From Bacteroidota bacterium (lineage in GTDB: Bacteria > Bacteroidota > Bacteroidia > Bacteroidales > Lentimicrobiaceae): 64,000 nucleotides of DNA. The first letter of the stretch is position 1; every line of letters begins with the position of its first letter. Where the stretch lies: assembly GCA_009773515.1 (NCBI GenBank), contig WSXX01000001.1, forward strand, positions 216,097 through 280,096, written 5' to 3'. Below, in pieces: positions 9,693 to 17,688 of the stretch. The translations under genes were made by a program, and so were the position numbers. The notes below the pieces were generated by a model that was not told the origin of the DNA, ran no database searches, and worked only from the letters and a program-made list of their open reading frames with translations.

Positions 9693-9944
9693 TTAGGCGG
9701 CCTCGGTTGCAATTTCACGTTTAACACCATTGAAATATTTTTTCAGATATTTCGTTCTATTTGTTTTTGTTCTACTTTTGAGTATTGATAGTAGATTGAT
9801 ACAGGTAGATCCGAAGTAAGCATATTCTTTTTTATCATATGCCCTTTTTATCGCATTACAATTAACATGAGTTTGAAGCCAGGCAGATAGTTTGACAAGT
9901 GATTTAAGGTATAAACGTGAGGCCAATGCTTCAACATCACACAC
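9693..9944 (-). CDS. Hypothetical 83-aa frame, possibly a gene remnant
   Basis: A basic frame of 83 residues starts at GTG and has no recognised family. A TGA stands just upstream in frame. A run of seven A (9952-9958 on the other strand) precedes it, and the neighbouring frame upstream also reads open (PVVGKACEKNGC), so a frameshifted older gene is possible. It lies beside the duplicated 218-bp element. It is low-confidence as a functional gene. Confidence 0.3.
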   Translation of the reverse strand: MCDVEALASRLYLKSLVKLSAWLQTHVNCNAIKRAYDKKEYAYFGSTCINLLSILKSRTKTNRTKYLKKYFNGVKREIATEAA

Positions 9945-10018
9945 CCATTTTTTTCACAGGCTTTGCCAACCACAGGATATAGGCGATTTTTAATTATTTA
10001 CCCTAAAAATTATCTCTT

Positions 10019-10942
10019 ATGATTAAAAGAATGATTAACAAACAAAGGATGCAAATTGCTGTTATGGATTTTCTAGAGAAAAATGAAACCAAACTATTGT
10101 TTGCTCCCGCCCTTGCAGGTTATGTTGATATACTGCAAGATACACTTGCACACATCAACACCATGCAACAAGCCCAACTTACAAGCAGCGAAGGGCATAC
10201 CCAAACCAAAGATGCATTAAAACAAAAAGTGATTGACGGACTACTCGAAATTGTGAAGCGGGTAAAAGCTTATGCAATTGTTACCGATGACAAAATATTG
10301 CAGGAAGCGGTAAAATACTCCTATACAAATCTTCAGCGCTTGCCACAGACCAGTATTGTAGGCGCAGTAAACCGTGTGCTGGATGCTGCAAGACCTAAAC
10401 TTGCCGATATTGCCCCTTATGGCCTCAGCCCGGAGATGGTGGAAAATGTAGAGCAGGATTTACAGGCGTATGTTGCGGCTTTGCCCGGAACCAAACGTGT
10501 GATTGCTTACCGCAAAACAGCTACCGGTGAACTTGACAATCTATTTACCGCGGCTGATTCTTCGCTGAAGAAGATTGACGCCTTGATGGACATTGTGAGC
10601 AATGCCGATCCTCTGTTTTATCAGGAGTACAAAAACCTGCGTATGGTTGATGATCTTAAACGTAAATCTAACGGAAATGGCAGCGGCAAAACCGGCATTT
10701 CAGGCACGGTGGCTAACCTCGAAACCGGACTGAACCAGCCGGGGGTAAGGGTGAGTATTGTAGGCACCAACCAAAGTACCCTTACCGATGCCGAAGGTAA
10801 TTACACATTGCCCCTTTCTGAGGCCGGCAGTTATTCCATTAAGGCCGAACTGAAAGGTTATGCCGATTACGAGGAGGATGAAATTGAAGTTGAATCCGGC
10901 GTAATAACGGATGTGGACTTTGATATGGAGCCTCTTTCCTGA
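10019..10942 (+). CDS. Protein with C-terminal CarboxypepD_reg-like domain
   Basis: The 307-residue protein has no signal peptide. Residues 1-215 are mostly alpha-helical and not assigned. A Gly/Ser/Lys linker at about 216-224 leads to a carboxypeptidase regulatory-like beta-sandwich (225-305) with GISGTVANLETG, GVRVSIVGTNQSTLTDAEGNYTL and LKGYADYEEDEIEVESG. Such domains in Bacteroidota occur on cell-surface and regulatory proteins; the role here is unknown. It matters for the locus because its last ten codons and 3' flank recur at 16669-16763, ahead of another leader copy. It therefore marks the left border of the cassette region. Confidence 0.75.
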   Translation: MIKRMINKQRMQIAVMDFLEKNETKLLFAPALAGYVDILQDTLAHINTMQQAQLTSSEGHTQTKDALKQKVIDGLLEIVKRVKAYAIVTDDKILQEAVKYSYTNLQRLPQTSIVGAVNRVLDAARPKLADIAPYGLSPEMVENVEQDLQAYVAALPGTKRVIAYRKTATGELDNLFTAADSSLKKIDALMDIVSNADPLFYQEYKNLRMVDDLKRKSNGNGSGKTGISGTVANLETGLNQPGVRVSIVGTNQSTLTDAEGNYTLPLSEAGSYSIKAELKGYADYEEDEIEVESGVITDVDFDMEPLS

Positions 10943-11092
10943 TTTTTTTGATGTGCCTGTATTCCTGTGGTAAGGTAAGGCTTGGATATTAAAAAAACAT
11001 TATATTTGGGGCGGAGAAATGATTTGTATTTCAGCTCAAAATGGGTACATACAAGTCAGATATATACGAAGGGTTGTGTATATCCACTCATT
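10908..11092 (+). promoter_or_regulatory. Leader copy L1: gene tail, promoter and insertion point before gene A
   Basis: This block holds the last codons of the preceding gene, then TTGG at 10982 and TATATTTG at 11001-11008 (distance 19, a good Bacteroidota -33/-7 pair). A 92-nt leader runs to CTCATT at 11087-11092. The same block recurs at 16669-16855, and its promoter-leader part also at 14250-14340. Sequence diverges fully right after CTCRTT in all three copies, as expected of an insertion point. A stem (ATATATAC with GTGTATAT) lies before the endpoint. Confidence 0.75.
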
Positions 11093-11124
11093 AGCGGTCA
11101 GCTATAGAGACAACACAACAAAAT

Positions 11125-12543
11125 ATGAAACCAGAAGAACTTTGGAAATTAAGTGACGAAGAATTTAATAAATGGAGGCGTGAAAACGACTTGAAACGAC
11201 TATTTGACTGCTTTCAAAAAACACTTCCACTTTTTGACGAATGGTTGACCACATTTAACTTCTCCATTGACTTTATATTAAACACAGACAAACCCGGCTC
11301 ATTCTTCTATTGGGACAAAGAGACTATTTTAATCAAATCAAATGAGAATGGCGTTGACCATTACTTTTTTGTTCCTATTGAGGACAAAGCTCATGACAAG
11401 AGACTGAAAAACATACCTGAAAAAGAAACAGAAAAAGTTGAGCAGTATAGATTTAAGCCATATTTTGTTTGGGCTAAAGAGAAACTGAAAACAAACAAGA
11501 TTATAAAAACAAAATATAGCGGTGAGCTTGATACATTCAGATATATTGGTGGCACTGCTCCAGATGTTCCTGAAATGTGCAGTGCAACTTTATCTCCTGG
11601 TATATCAGTTTTAAAACTGGGTGGGACAAAAATTAACGGTTGGGGGCTAACAACATTTCGCAATCTTGATTTTACAAATTTAGATTTCCTTGAAATTGAA
11701 GGTAAACACCATTGGGATAGAGAGCTTAATATTTTCTATTCCAGTTGTAGGCACTTAAAATTCACTAATTCTATAGTCTATTTTACAAAATTCTATGCTT
11801 GTTACTTTGAAAGCCTAAGAAGTTCTAATTCTCGATTTTACTGGACAGAGTTTTACAACTGTGATTTTTTTGGTGCCGACTTTGAAAATTCATCTTTGAT
11901 AAATTTTATAGTTGAAGACTGCTCGGCAAACAGATTTTCTTTTAATAGGGTTGAGGTTGACAACTTTATTTATTTACCTCCCCAAAAAGAATGGCATACA
12001 GGAATTGTTGGGACTTATGAAACTGTTGCTGAAAATTATAAAAGGTTTAGAGTTCTATTCCAAAACAATGGACACAGGAAAGAAGCAGGAGAAGCTTACT
12101 ACAAAGAAAGATTGTATGAGATGAAATACGCCTTTGGTAGTTTGGATTTTAAAAGAGCATTAAAATTAATTTGGAAACAAGATTTTATCTTTGCAAAACC
12201 ATTGCTTAAAGAGAATTTTTCAAAACTGGCTTCTTCAATTTCAGACTTTTTCTCATACTTAATATGGGGTTTCGGTGAACGACCATTACGGACAGTTCTA
12301 TGTTCATTGGTAGTTATGACTGTTTACACTGGATTGTATTTCATATCAAGTATAGACACTGTTGGAGGTAACTTGACAAATTCATTCTATCTATCATCGA
12401 TTATATTTACAACACTGGGATTTGGCGACTTTGTTCCGTTTCAAAATGGTGGCTATAAACTATTACTATCATCTGAGGCATTATTAGGAGCGTTTACATT
12501 TGGACTATTTATAGCTGGATATGCAAACAAATCAAAATACTGA
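11125..12543 (+). CDS. Predicted K+-type ion channel with N-terminal pentapeptide-like domain
   Basis: The 472-residue protein has no signal peptide. The middle (about 170-270) has the spaced Phe/Leu and 'C.F....F.NS' pattern of degenerate pentapeptide repeats (YFTKFYACYFESL, FYNCDFFGADFENS). The C-terminus has membrane helices at about 387-408 and 448-467. They flank a pore loop TTLGFGDFVP (429-438) that fits the T-x-G-[YF]-G-D filter of Ion_trans_2 potassium channels. The likely role is a two-TM channel gated by the cytoplasmic part. It is the first gene after leader L1 and is followed by an attC-like site, so it sits as a cassette. Ion selectivity and ligand are inferred only. Confidence 0.75.
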   Translation: MKPEELWKLSDEEFNKWRRENDLKRLFDCFQKTLPLFDEWLTTFNFSIDFILNTDKPGSFFYWDKETILIKSNENGVDHYFFVPIEDKAHDKRLKNIPEKETEKVEQYRFKPYFVWAKEKLKTNKIIKTKYSGELDTFRYIGGTAPDVPEMCSATLSPGISVLKLGGTKINGWGLTTFRNLDFTNLDFLEIEGKHHWDRELNIFYSSCRHLKFTNSIVYFTKFYACYFESLRSSNSRFYWTEFYNCDFFGADFENSSLINFIVEDCSANRFSFNRVEVDNFIYLPPQKEWHTGIVGTYETVAENYKRFRVLFQNNGHRKEAGEAYYKERLYEMKYAFGSLDFKRALKLIWKQDFIFAKPLLKENFSKLASSISDFFSYLIWGFGERPLRTVLCSLVVMTVYTGLYFISSIDTVGGNLTNSFYLSSIIFTTLGFGDFVPFQNGGYKLLLSSEALLGAFTFGLFIAGYANKSKY

Positions 12544-12559
12544 CAAGAAAGCACATACC

Positions 12560-12690
12560 GCTAACAGGCGTTTGGCTCAATGGCGGGTGACGTGGTTAAT
12601 TGAACATTCTTCCTCGCATCAACTTTTGTGGTGTATTGACAGTTTTGTGCTCCGAAATCCGCCACTGCGCCAAGCGCCAAAACGTTGTGC
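12560..12690 (+). other. attC-like recombination site between genes A and B
   Basis: A long imperfect inverted repeat reads GCTAAC-A-GGCGTTTGGC-tcaa-TGGCGG on the left and CCGCCA-ctgc-GCCAAGCGCC-aaaac-GTTGTGC on the right. The arms pair over 10 bp (one G-T) and 6 bp (perfect), separated by a 4-nt internal loop, with about 70 bases of loop. AAC and GTT at the two ends sit where integron attC R'' and R' boxes sit. The total of about 130 bp is within the attC size range. No protein is convincingly encoded across it. Confidence 0.65.
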
Positions 12691-12701
12691 ACAACATTAA
12701 G

Positions 12702-14099
12702 ATGACGAAAAACGTAGTACATATTTTTACACGGGAGATTGATTTCAATCTTGAATTAGACATTCAATTTCTAGGGGTTAGAATGTTGACAGGAACTGCT
12801 ACTGAGTTATTAGGCCCTAATAATCAAGCAATAAAAAAGGATTCACCACATTTAGCGATAGTGATTCAAAATCAACTAGAAATGTTCGAATCTGTGACCG
12901 ATGGAATGGCATATTCCAGACCAAGACTACTGATCGCCTTTGGTGTCTTATCCTATTTTACTCAACAAATTTTTACTCCTTTTGAAACATTTGCGAGCTC
13001 ATCTTTCGTTGGTAAATTTAATAAAAAATGCAAAAATAAATTTGTTTATGAAGAAGTTGACTTGATTGAGGATTATAATCAGTTTAATACAATTATTGAA
13101 TCCCATGACGATAAAGAATTTATTTATTCTCTCATAGATAGATGGAGAAAAGGACTTTATATGGAGTTTGAAAGTGAAGACAATATGTTATATGATGATG
13201 AAACGTTACTTTCTTACTTTCACATTTTGGAGCTTTTAACAACTAAGTATGAGACTAAGCAGAAATCAGAGTTAAAGAGAAAAATAAGCGACTTCACGAA
13301 ATCAATACTTGAAGAATCATTTTTATTTGATGGGAATCACTTAAAAAGTGAAACCACTGCGAAATCAAAAATTATTGAGGGATTACTATTTCCAGAATTA
13401 TCAGTAATTAGTAAGATTTTCTATATGTTTAAGGAACAAGGTATTCTAACATACAGACTAAAAGCCTTCATTGCTAATTTTGTAAAAGATAGGAACGCTG
13501 TAGCACATGGAAGACAAGTATATCAAGACAGGGTCATTTTTCCAGTGCCACCTTTCTTTCCATTAATTAAGATTCGTGATTATCCTGAAGAATTCTATAG
13601 AATACTTACAGCAAAAGCAATTGCTAATTACATTGGTATAGGTCTCTACTCTCATCAATGGGATGAAATATCAAAAAGTATCATTCCAACATTTGATGAG
13701 TTAAGACAGTTCCAAAGGGAGAATAAATATATAGGATTAACAAATCAAGATTTTTGTAGTGGCAAGGTAAATGACATAACTCCGTTTGTCATAAGTCATT
13801 ATTTGACTTCAAAAAAGCTCAAACACACAGAAGCACTTGAGATTCTAACTTCATTTATTAATAATTACCAAAAAACAGAAGATGAAACAGTTATGTCGAT
13901 TTGGGCAGTAATTCTTATTCTAGATATTTTAGAAGAAGGAGAACTGAAAAATAAGTGTATTGAAATAATAAAAGTTGCCGGAGACAATAATTGGCATCCA
14001 AGCTATTTCAAAATGCGTGATGAGATGTATACTTTGGAGTATTTTGGATTTGAAATTAAAGGACTGAAAGAGTTGATAAGGAAAAAAGAAATAAGATAA
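12702..14099 (+). CDS. Hypothetical protein with HEPN-like RNxxxH motif (gene B)
   Basis: The ATG at 12702 was chosen because the frame further upstream runs through the attC-like stem; the protein is then 465 aa. It appears cytoplasmic and alpha-helical in its second half. A motif FVKDRNAVAHG places Arg264 and His269 as R-x4-H, the signature of HEPN RNase/toxin domains, in a region where helix pairs are expected. The N-terminal part resembles no family I can name, though N-terminal beta-rich plus C-terminal HEPN layouts occur in abortive-infection proteins such as ApeA. A defence role is inference only. It is the second cassette of unit 1. Confidence 0.6.
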   Translation: MTKNVVHIFTREIDFNLELDIQFLGVRMLTGTATELLGPNNQAIKKDSPHLAIVIQNQLEMFESVTDGMAYSRPRLLIAFGVLSYFTQQIFTPFETFASSSFVGKFNKKCKNKFVYEEVDLIEDYNQFNTIIESHDDKEFIYSLIDRWRKGLYMEFESEDNMLYDDETLLSYFHILELLTTKYETKQKSELKRKISDFTKSILEESFLFDGNHLKSETTAKSKIIEGLLFPELSVISKIFYMFKEQGILTYRLKAFIANFVKDRNAVAHGRQVYQDRVIFPVPPFFPLIKIRDYPEEFYRILTAKAIANYIGIGLYSHQWDEISKSIIPTFDELRQFQRENKYIGLTNQDFCSGKVNDITPFVISHYLTSKKLKHTEALEILTSFINNYQKTEDETVMSIWAVILILDILEEGELKNKCIEIIKVAGDNNWHPSYFKMRDEMYTLEYFGFEIKGLKELIRKKEIR

Positions 14100-14110
14100 A
14101 TACTGTGCAT

Positions 14111-14144
14111 AATCGAGTAGCCCGCTCTCCAGTAGTTAGCTGAC
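14111..14144 (+). repeat. Cassette end element E2
   Basis: AATCGAGTAG-N14-GTTAGCTGAC. It matches copies at 16635-16669 and 17654-17688 with nearly the same spacing (24-25 bases from AAT to GTT). It lies 11 bases after the stop of gene B, and a different gene tail follows at once. Confidence 0.7.
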
Positions 14145-14243
14145 AGTGTGCGCAGTACAACCATTCCATCCACGCTGAAGTTAGTTGAGCTTTTGGGTAA
14201 GATCGTAAATACAAAGCCCGTTGAATGGTCTAGATATTTATAA
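14145..14243 (+). pseudogene. 3' tail of an unidentified gene (copy 1)
   Basis: An open stretch reads VRSTTIPSTLKLVELLGKIV and ends SRYL-TAA at 14241-14243. A similar tail (AIPTKFIELLGKI...NLPV-TAA) stands at 17699-17785. Both follow an end element directly and have no start codon, so they look like C-terminal fragments of one gene family left at a recombination border. The family is not identified. Confidence 0.5.
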
Positions 14244-14249
14244 TATTAT

Positions 14250-14340
14250 TATATTTGAGGCGAAAACCTGTGCAGTATTTTTTGCTCACAAAGGTTGGAT
14301 ACTAGTCGGATATACGCGATCTAGGTTATATTAGCTCGTT
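14250..14340 (+). promoter_or_regulatory. Leader copy L2 before the C-D-E operon
   Basis: TATATTTG at 14250-14257 starts a 91-nt leader ending CTCGTT at 14335-14340, homologous to L1 and L3 (shared blocks GAGGCGAAAA..., TTGCTCACAA, GTCGGATATAC). Downstream sequence is unrelated to the other copies. A -33 TTG at the usual distance is not clear. Confidence 0.65.
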
Positions 14341-14393
14341 ACCTGCAATGCTAAAACAAGACACTGTATCATTAATAATTTAAATAACAAATC

Positions 14394-14804
14394 ATGTTTG
14401 ACAAATTTTTCAAGAAGAAGGGAGAGACAAAAGAAACTCCATTGGCAATAAAAGCTTTAGCCACACTTCAACAAGCTAATTACCCGGAAGCACTAAAATT
14501 ATTGAACGAATACATTACACTGATAGAAGGGTTTTCGAAGCCATTAGACTCTGACGATGGAATTATGTATTATAATCGGTCAATTGCGAAAGAAGCATTA
14601 AATGATAAGATTGGTGCTATTTCTGATTTGAAAAAATCAGTTCAATTATCTGAATTACATCAAGCATATTTTAGACTTGCTGATTTGCAATCTCAAACAG
14701 GCGAACAACAAGAATCAATAAAAAATCTAGTAAAAGCATATGAACTTGGAAACAGTGATGCCGAAGAAGCTTTGCGTAAATACACAAACTACTTTAACAG
14801 ATAA
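14394..14804 (+). CDS. Small tetratricopeptide-like protein (gene C)
   Basis: The 136-residue cytoplasmic protein has a basic N-terminus. About three helical hairpins have TPR spacing: ALATLQQANYPEALKLLNEY, YYNRSIAKEALNDKIGAISD and YFRLADLQSQTGEQQESIKN. TPR folds mediate protein contacts, so this may be an adaptor for the two following genes. It is first in a three-gene unit (C-D-E) directly behind leader L2; D starts four bases after its stop. Confidence 0.7.
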   Translation: MFDKFFKKKGETKETPLAIKALATLQQANYPEALKLLNEYITLIEGFSKPLDSDDGIMYYNRSIAKEALNDKIGAISDLKKSVQLSELHQAYFRLADLQSQTGEQQESIKNLVKAYELGNSDAEEALRKYTNYFNR

Positions 14805-14808
14805 AATT

Positions 14809-15420
14809 ATGAGAACAGATTTAAGACATTCACTAAATGAAGGAATGAACAATCTTATGACTTGGAGAAATCGTTATTCTAAAACGGAATACGCTGAAAA
14901 AGTTGTATTGAATATTTTTTACAGAAAATATACAATGGAATTTATGTTCCCCGACATAATTGGTTGTTATGAAATCAATTTGTTAGACAAACCAAAAGTT
15001 AAATGGAATGACTTTAATGAAGGTTTTCAAATGCTTAAAACTACCTATGGGTCGACAGCAGTATCAAAAACTCAACCTATACTGCTTAAACTTATGACCA
15101 ATACTGAAAGAAATGTAGGGAACACCAACTACGGAATTTTTACACCTCTAATTTCAGAATCAAAAAACGGTAATAAGGCAAAGCTTGAAGAAATAGAATA
15201 CGCATACTTATACTATCTTCTCACTGACGATTGTGTTTTGCTTTGGGGTGCTTTCGGTGGAACAGGGTTATCAAAACTCGATGCAATTGGGAAAATGTCA
15301 GGTGTAATAATTGAAACAGAAGAAATCAAAACCTACGGTCAAATTGAACAAGTGTTGGGACAACTTTGTGCAGCAGCTTATTTAAAAGAAAACTACAAAG
15401 CATTACCACCAAATGTCTAA
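14809..15420 (+). CDS. Hypothetical protein (gene D of the cassette operon)
   Basis: The ATG at 14809, four bases after the stop of gene C, gives 203 residues; the longer frame upstream overlaps C and is not preferred. It appears cytoplasmic and mixed alpha/beta, with no signal peptide or TM segment. The region YAYLYYLLTDDCVLLWGAFGG is hydrophobic but short of a membrane helix. I do not recognise the family. Tight spacing with C and an 8-base overlap with E suggest translational coupling and a joint function. Confidence 0.65.
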   Translation: MRTDLRHSLNEGMNNLMTWRNRYSKTEYAEKVVLNIFYRKYTMEFMFPDIIGCYEINLLDKPKVKWNDFNEGFQMLKTTYGSTAVSKTQPILLKLMTNTERNVGNTNYGIFTPLISESKNGNKAKLEEIEYAYLYYLLTDDCVLLWGAFGGTGLSKLDAIGKMSGVIIETEEIKTYGQIEQVLGQLCAAAYLKENYKALPPNV

Positions 15421-16615
15421 TGAAGAAAATTTAAGGGCTGCTTTACAACATTTTGTAGGCTTAGAAGAGCATAGTGCTTTTTACAAGAACTATATAGAAA
15501 AGCAAGCGATTAAAACTTCAACTGACCTTGATGAGTTTTTTGGTGCGTTCAAATTACATCTTGACAGTCTTGGAAAATGGAATGATGAACTTGAGCTTAC
15601 CTTGAAGATAATTAAAGAGCAAGCAGATATAGTTAAACATCAAAAATCTCAAAGCCCTTTATTTTCTATTAATAATTCGAGAAAATTAAATGACAATTGG
15701 TTAAGTGAATTTCACATAGAATTTAAGGAATGCTTAACTGGTGACCAATTTGTAGAAGAAATCAAACCCAAACGATATAAGACCATTACTGAAAATCTTA
15801 TACTTTATGGAGTTGATGGAAGTAAATTGTCGGAAGTGTATTCAAAATATTCAGACTTCAATCATCCCTATGTCAATTATAGTGTAGCAAGTGTTTTATA
15901 TAACGCAAAGAATTATAGTGATGGACTACCAATACTGAAATCGGGCATTAAAAGTATTGCTTCATATCCAAATCATTATTGGAATAACCAATATGGTGTA
16001 GAAGGTGCAACTTGGTTAATAGCTGATTTACTTTATTTATTAGGTAGTTGCTTAGATGAGAACAATCTAAGAAATGAAAAGATAAAGCTACTTAAACTCT
16101 TGTTCCTTTATATGAGCAGATATATTTGTATGACACAATCCAATATAAAATCTATTGACTTCTACTCAAACAGAGCAAGAGTTGTGAAAGGAAATTATAT
16201 GGAATTCATAGAAATATTTGGATTAGGCGTAAATCCTGACATTCAGTATATGTCTGATATGTATTTGGCATATCATGTTTCATCCAAAAATAATTTGACT
16301 GCCATACCAAGTTTTATGCAATTTATGTGGGACAGTTTGAAAATGTATGAACACGGTTCACATATTCCAAATAGCTCTGGTGGATATAAGGAAATTGAAG
16401 ACAGAACTTGGATGGAATTAGTTAGAGATGGGGAAATAAGAAGCCTAATTTTAGGAGACAAATTATTAAAAGAATTTGAAAACTATGAGTTGAATATTTC
16501 CAATTCAACGATTGAAAACATTTTCGACATTTTGGCTAAATCTAAAAAAGACGAACTTGACAATTATATAAAAAAAAGCGAAAGAAAATTAAAGAATCCG
16601 AATGAAATAGACTGA
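15413..16615 (+). CDS. Hypothetical helical protein (gene E of the cassette operon)
   Basis: The 400-residue protein is mostly alpha-helical and Lys/Asn-rich. Its ATG lies inside the last codons of gene D (8-base overlap). A segment ASVLYNAKNYSDGLPILKSG resembles a TPR hairpin, and the C-terminus is highly charged (KKSERKLKNP). There is no signal peptide or catalytic motif that I recognise. AT content and codon use match C and D and are richer in A/T than the PUL genes, consistent with foreign origin. A toxin-, immunity- or defence-type role would be guesswork. Confidence 0.6.
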   Translation: MSNEENLRAALQHFVGLEEHSAFYKNYIEKQAIKTSTDLDEFFGAFKLHLDSLGKWNDELELTLKIIKEQADIVKHQKSQSPLFSINNSRKLNDNWLSEFHIEFKECLTGDQFVEEIKPKRYKTITENLILYGVDGSKLSEVYSKYSDFNHPYVNYSVASVLYNAKNYSDGLPILKSGIKSIASYPNHYWNNQYGVEGATWLIADLLYLLGSCLDENNLRNEKIKLLKLLFLYMSRYICMTQSNIKSIDFYSNRARVVKGNYMEFIEIFGLGVNPDIQYMSDMYLAYHVSSKNNLTAIPSFMQFMWDSLKMYEHGSHIPNSSGGYKEIEDRTWMELVRDGEIRSLILGDKLLKEFENYELNISNSTIENIFDILAKSKKDELDNYIKKSERKLKNPNEID

Positions 16616-16634
16616 AAACAGAAACACAACAGGT

Positions 16635-16669
16635 AATCGAGTAGACGGCTCCGTCAGTAGTTAGCTGAC
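16635..16669 (+). repeat. Cassette end element E3
   Basis: AATCGAGTAG-ACGGCTCCGTCAGTA-GTTAGCTGAC. It contains GACGG/CCGTC, able to form a small hairpin. It is nearly identical to E2 and joins directly to the copied tail of the gene at 10019-10942. Confidence 0.7.
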
Positions 16670-16703
16670 GGATATGGACTTTGATATAGAGCCTCTTTCC
16701 TGA
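16668..16703 (+). pseudogene. Duplicated 3' tail of the CarboxypepD_reg-like gene
   Basis: The frame reads T-DMDFDIEPLS and a stop at 16701-16703. The intact gene at 10019-10942 ends TDVDFDMEPLS. The following 60 bases are also shared. This is a copied gene end without the gene body. Confidence 0.85.
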
Positions 16704-16855
16704 TTTTTTTGATGTGCCTGTATTCCTGTGGTGAGGTAAGGCTTGGATAATTAAAAAAGTTGTTATATTTGGGGTGGAAATATGAGTTGTATTTTCACTC
16801 ACAATGAGTGGATAGTAAGTGGATATTCCGGTGATATTGCGGATATCCACTCGTT
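16669..16855 (+). promoter_or_regulatory. Leader copy L3: gene tail, promoter and insertion point before gene F
   Basis: This is a near copy of 10908-11092. TTGG at 16743 and TATATTTG at 16764-16771 form the promoter. The 92-nt leader ends CTCGTT at 16850-16855. It contains a strong stem: TGGATAT-t-CCG pairs with CGG-ATATCCA, inside an outer pairing CACAATGAG with CTCGTTGTG. Confidence 0.75.
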
Positions 16856-16879
16856 GTGGGGCATTTTAAAAAGACAAAT

Positions 16880-17638
16880 ATGAGACTATACAAGTTCATA
16901 ATAAATGGATTATTTGCTTTATCATTGATTTTAATAATCTGGATAAACTTTTTCGAAAATTATTTCATTAAAACGGCTTTACTAATAGATGCAGAAAAGG
17001 TTAATAGTTTAATAGAAACAATTTCAATTGCATACCTGACTTCCTTTATTTTTTATGTTGTTGTCGTTGTTTTAAAAACTAAACGAGATGAGAAAATTAT
17101 ATTACCCTTTATAGCTGATTATACTTTTGTTGCATTAAATAATTGTATGTTTTTCTGCTTCTCGATGAGAAGTGCAGCAGGACTTAAATTTATTAAGACT
17201 GAGACAAGTATTTACAAAAGAAACCTGAATATCTATCCTAACGAAAATGATTTGAATGAAATTTGCTCGACAATTAATCCTAATAAACCAATTAATAAGG
17301 ACGTTGGACTAGAGGGTTTTACATCGATACCTCATTTCTTTGGAGTAATGATTAATTACTCACACCGTATTGATTATTTTTTGAAAATTATTTTAGAGAA
17401 ATCTAGGTTTATGGATATTGAATTGTTGCGAATTTTAACAGACATTCAAACACATGGATATCACCAGCACATGATTTCATATGATAAAAGCTTAGTCTTA
17501 ACCGCCAAACATAGACATGATGATTTAAAAGTATTTAAAGACTCATTGAAAAGTTACTTTGACTTGTATTTAAAACTTGAGAATTATGCTAATAAAAAAT
17601 TAAAAAGATATGTGGAACGAAAATCACTAAAACAATAA
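16880..17638 (+). CDS. Hypothetical two-TM membrane protein (gene F)
   Basis: The ATG at 16880 gives 252 residues; a GTG at 16856 would begin inside the insertion point and is not preferred. Two membrane helices lie near the N-terminus (about 9-28 and 46-65), followed by a cytoplasmic domain of about 180 residues. That domain is rich in Lys, His and Phe and contains IPHFFGVMINYSHRIDYFLK. No family is recognised. The layout resembles small membrane effectors of defence islands, but nothing in the sequence proves this. It is the only gene of unit 3. Confidence 0.6.
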   Translation: MRLYKFIINGLFALSLILIIWINFFENYFIKTALLIDAEKVNSLIETISIAYLTSFIFYVVVVVLKTKRDEKIILPFIADYTFVALNNCMFFCFSMRSAAGLKFIKTETSIYKRNLNIYPNENDLNEICSTINPNKPINKDVGLEGFTSIPHFFGVMINYSHRIDYFLKIILEKSRFMDIELLRILTDIQTHGYHQHMISYDKSLVLTAKHRHDDLKVFKDSLKSYFDLYLKLENYANKKLKRYVERKSLKQ

Positions 17639-17653
17639 AAAATAGTGCCACAG

Positions 17654-17688
17654 AATAGAGTTGACGGTTCCGCCATTAGTTAGCTACC
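17654..17688 (+). repeat. Cassette end element E4
   Basis: AATAGAGTTG-ACGGTTCCGCCATTA-GTTAGCTACC. It has the same length and plan as E2 and E3, with a few changes, and lies 16 bases after gene F. Confidence 0.65.

Noticed and set aside
12600..12701. Longer N-terminus of gene B from a TTG start
   Set aside because: That stretch is the right half of the attC-like stem-loop; the ATG at 12702 lies just behind it.
16542..16850. Minus-strand frame of 102 codons across end element E3 and leader L3
   Set aside because: It covers the end of gene E and the repeated leader on the opposite strand; composition is not protein-like.
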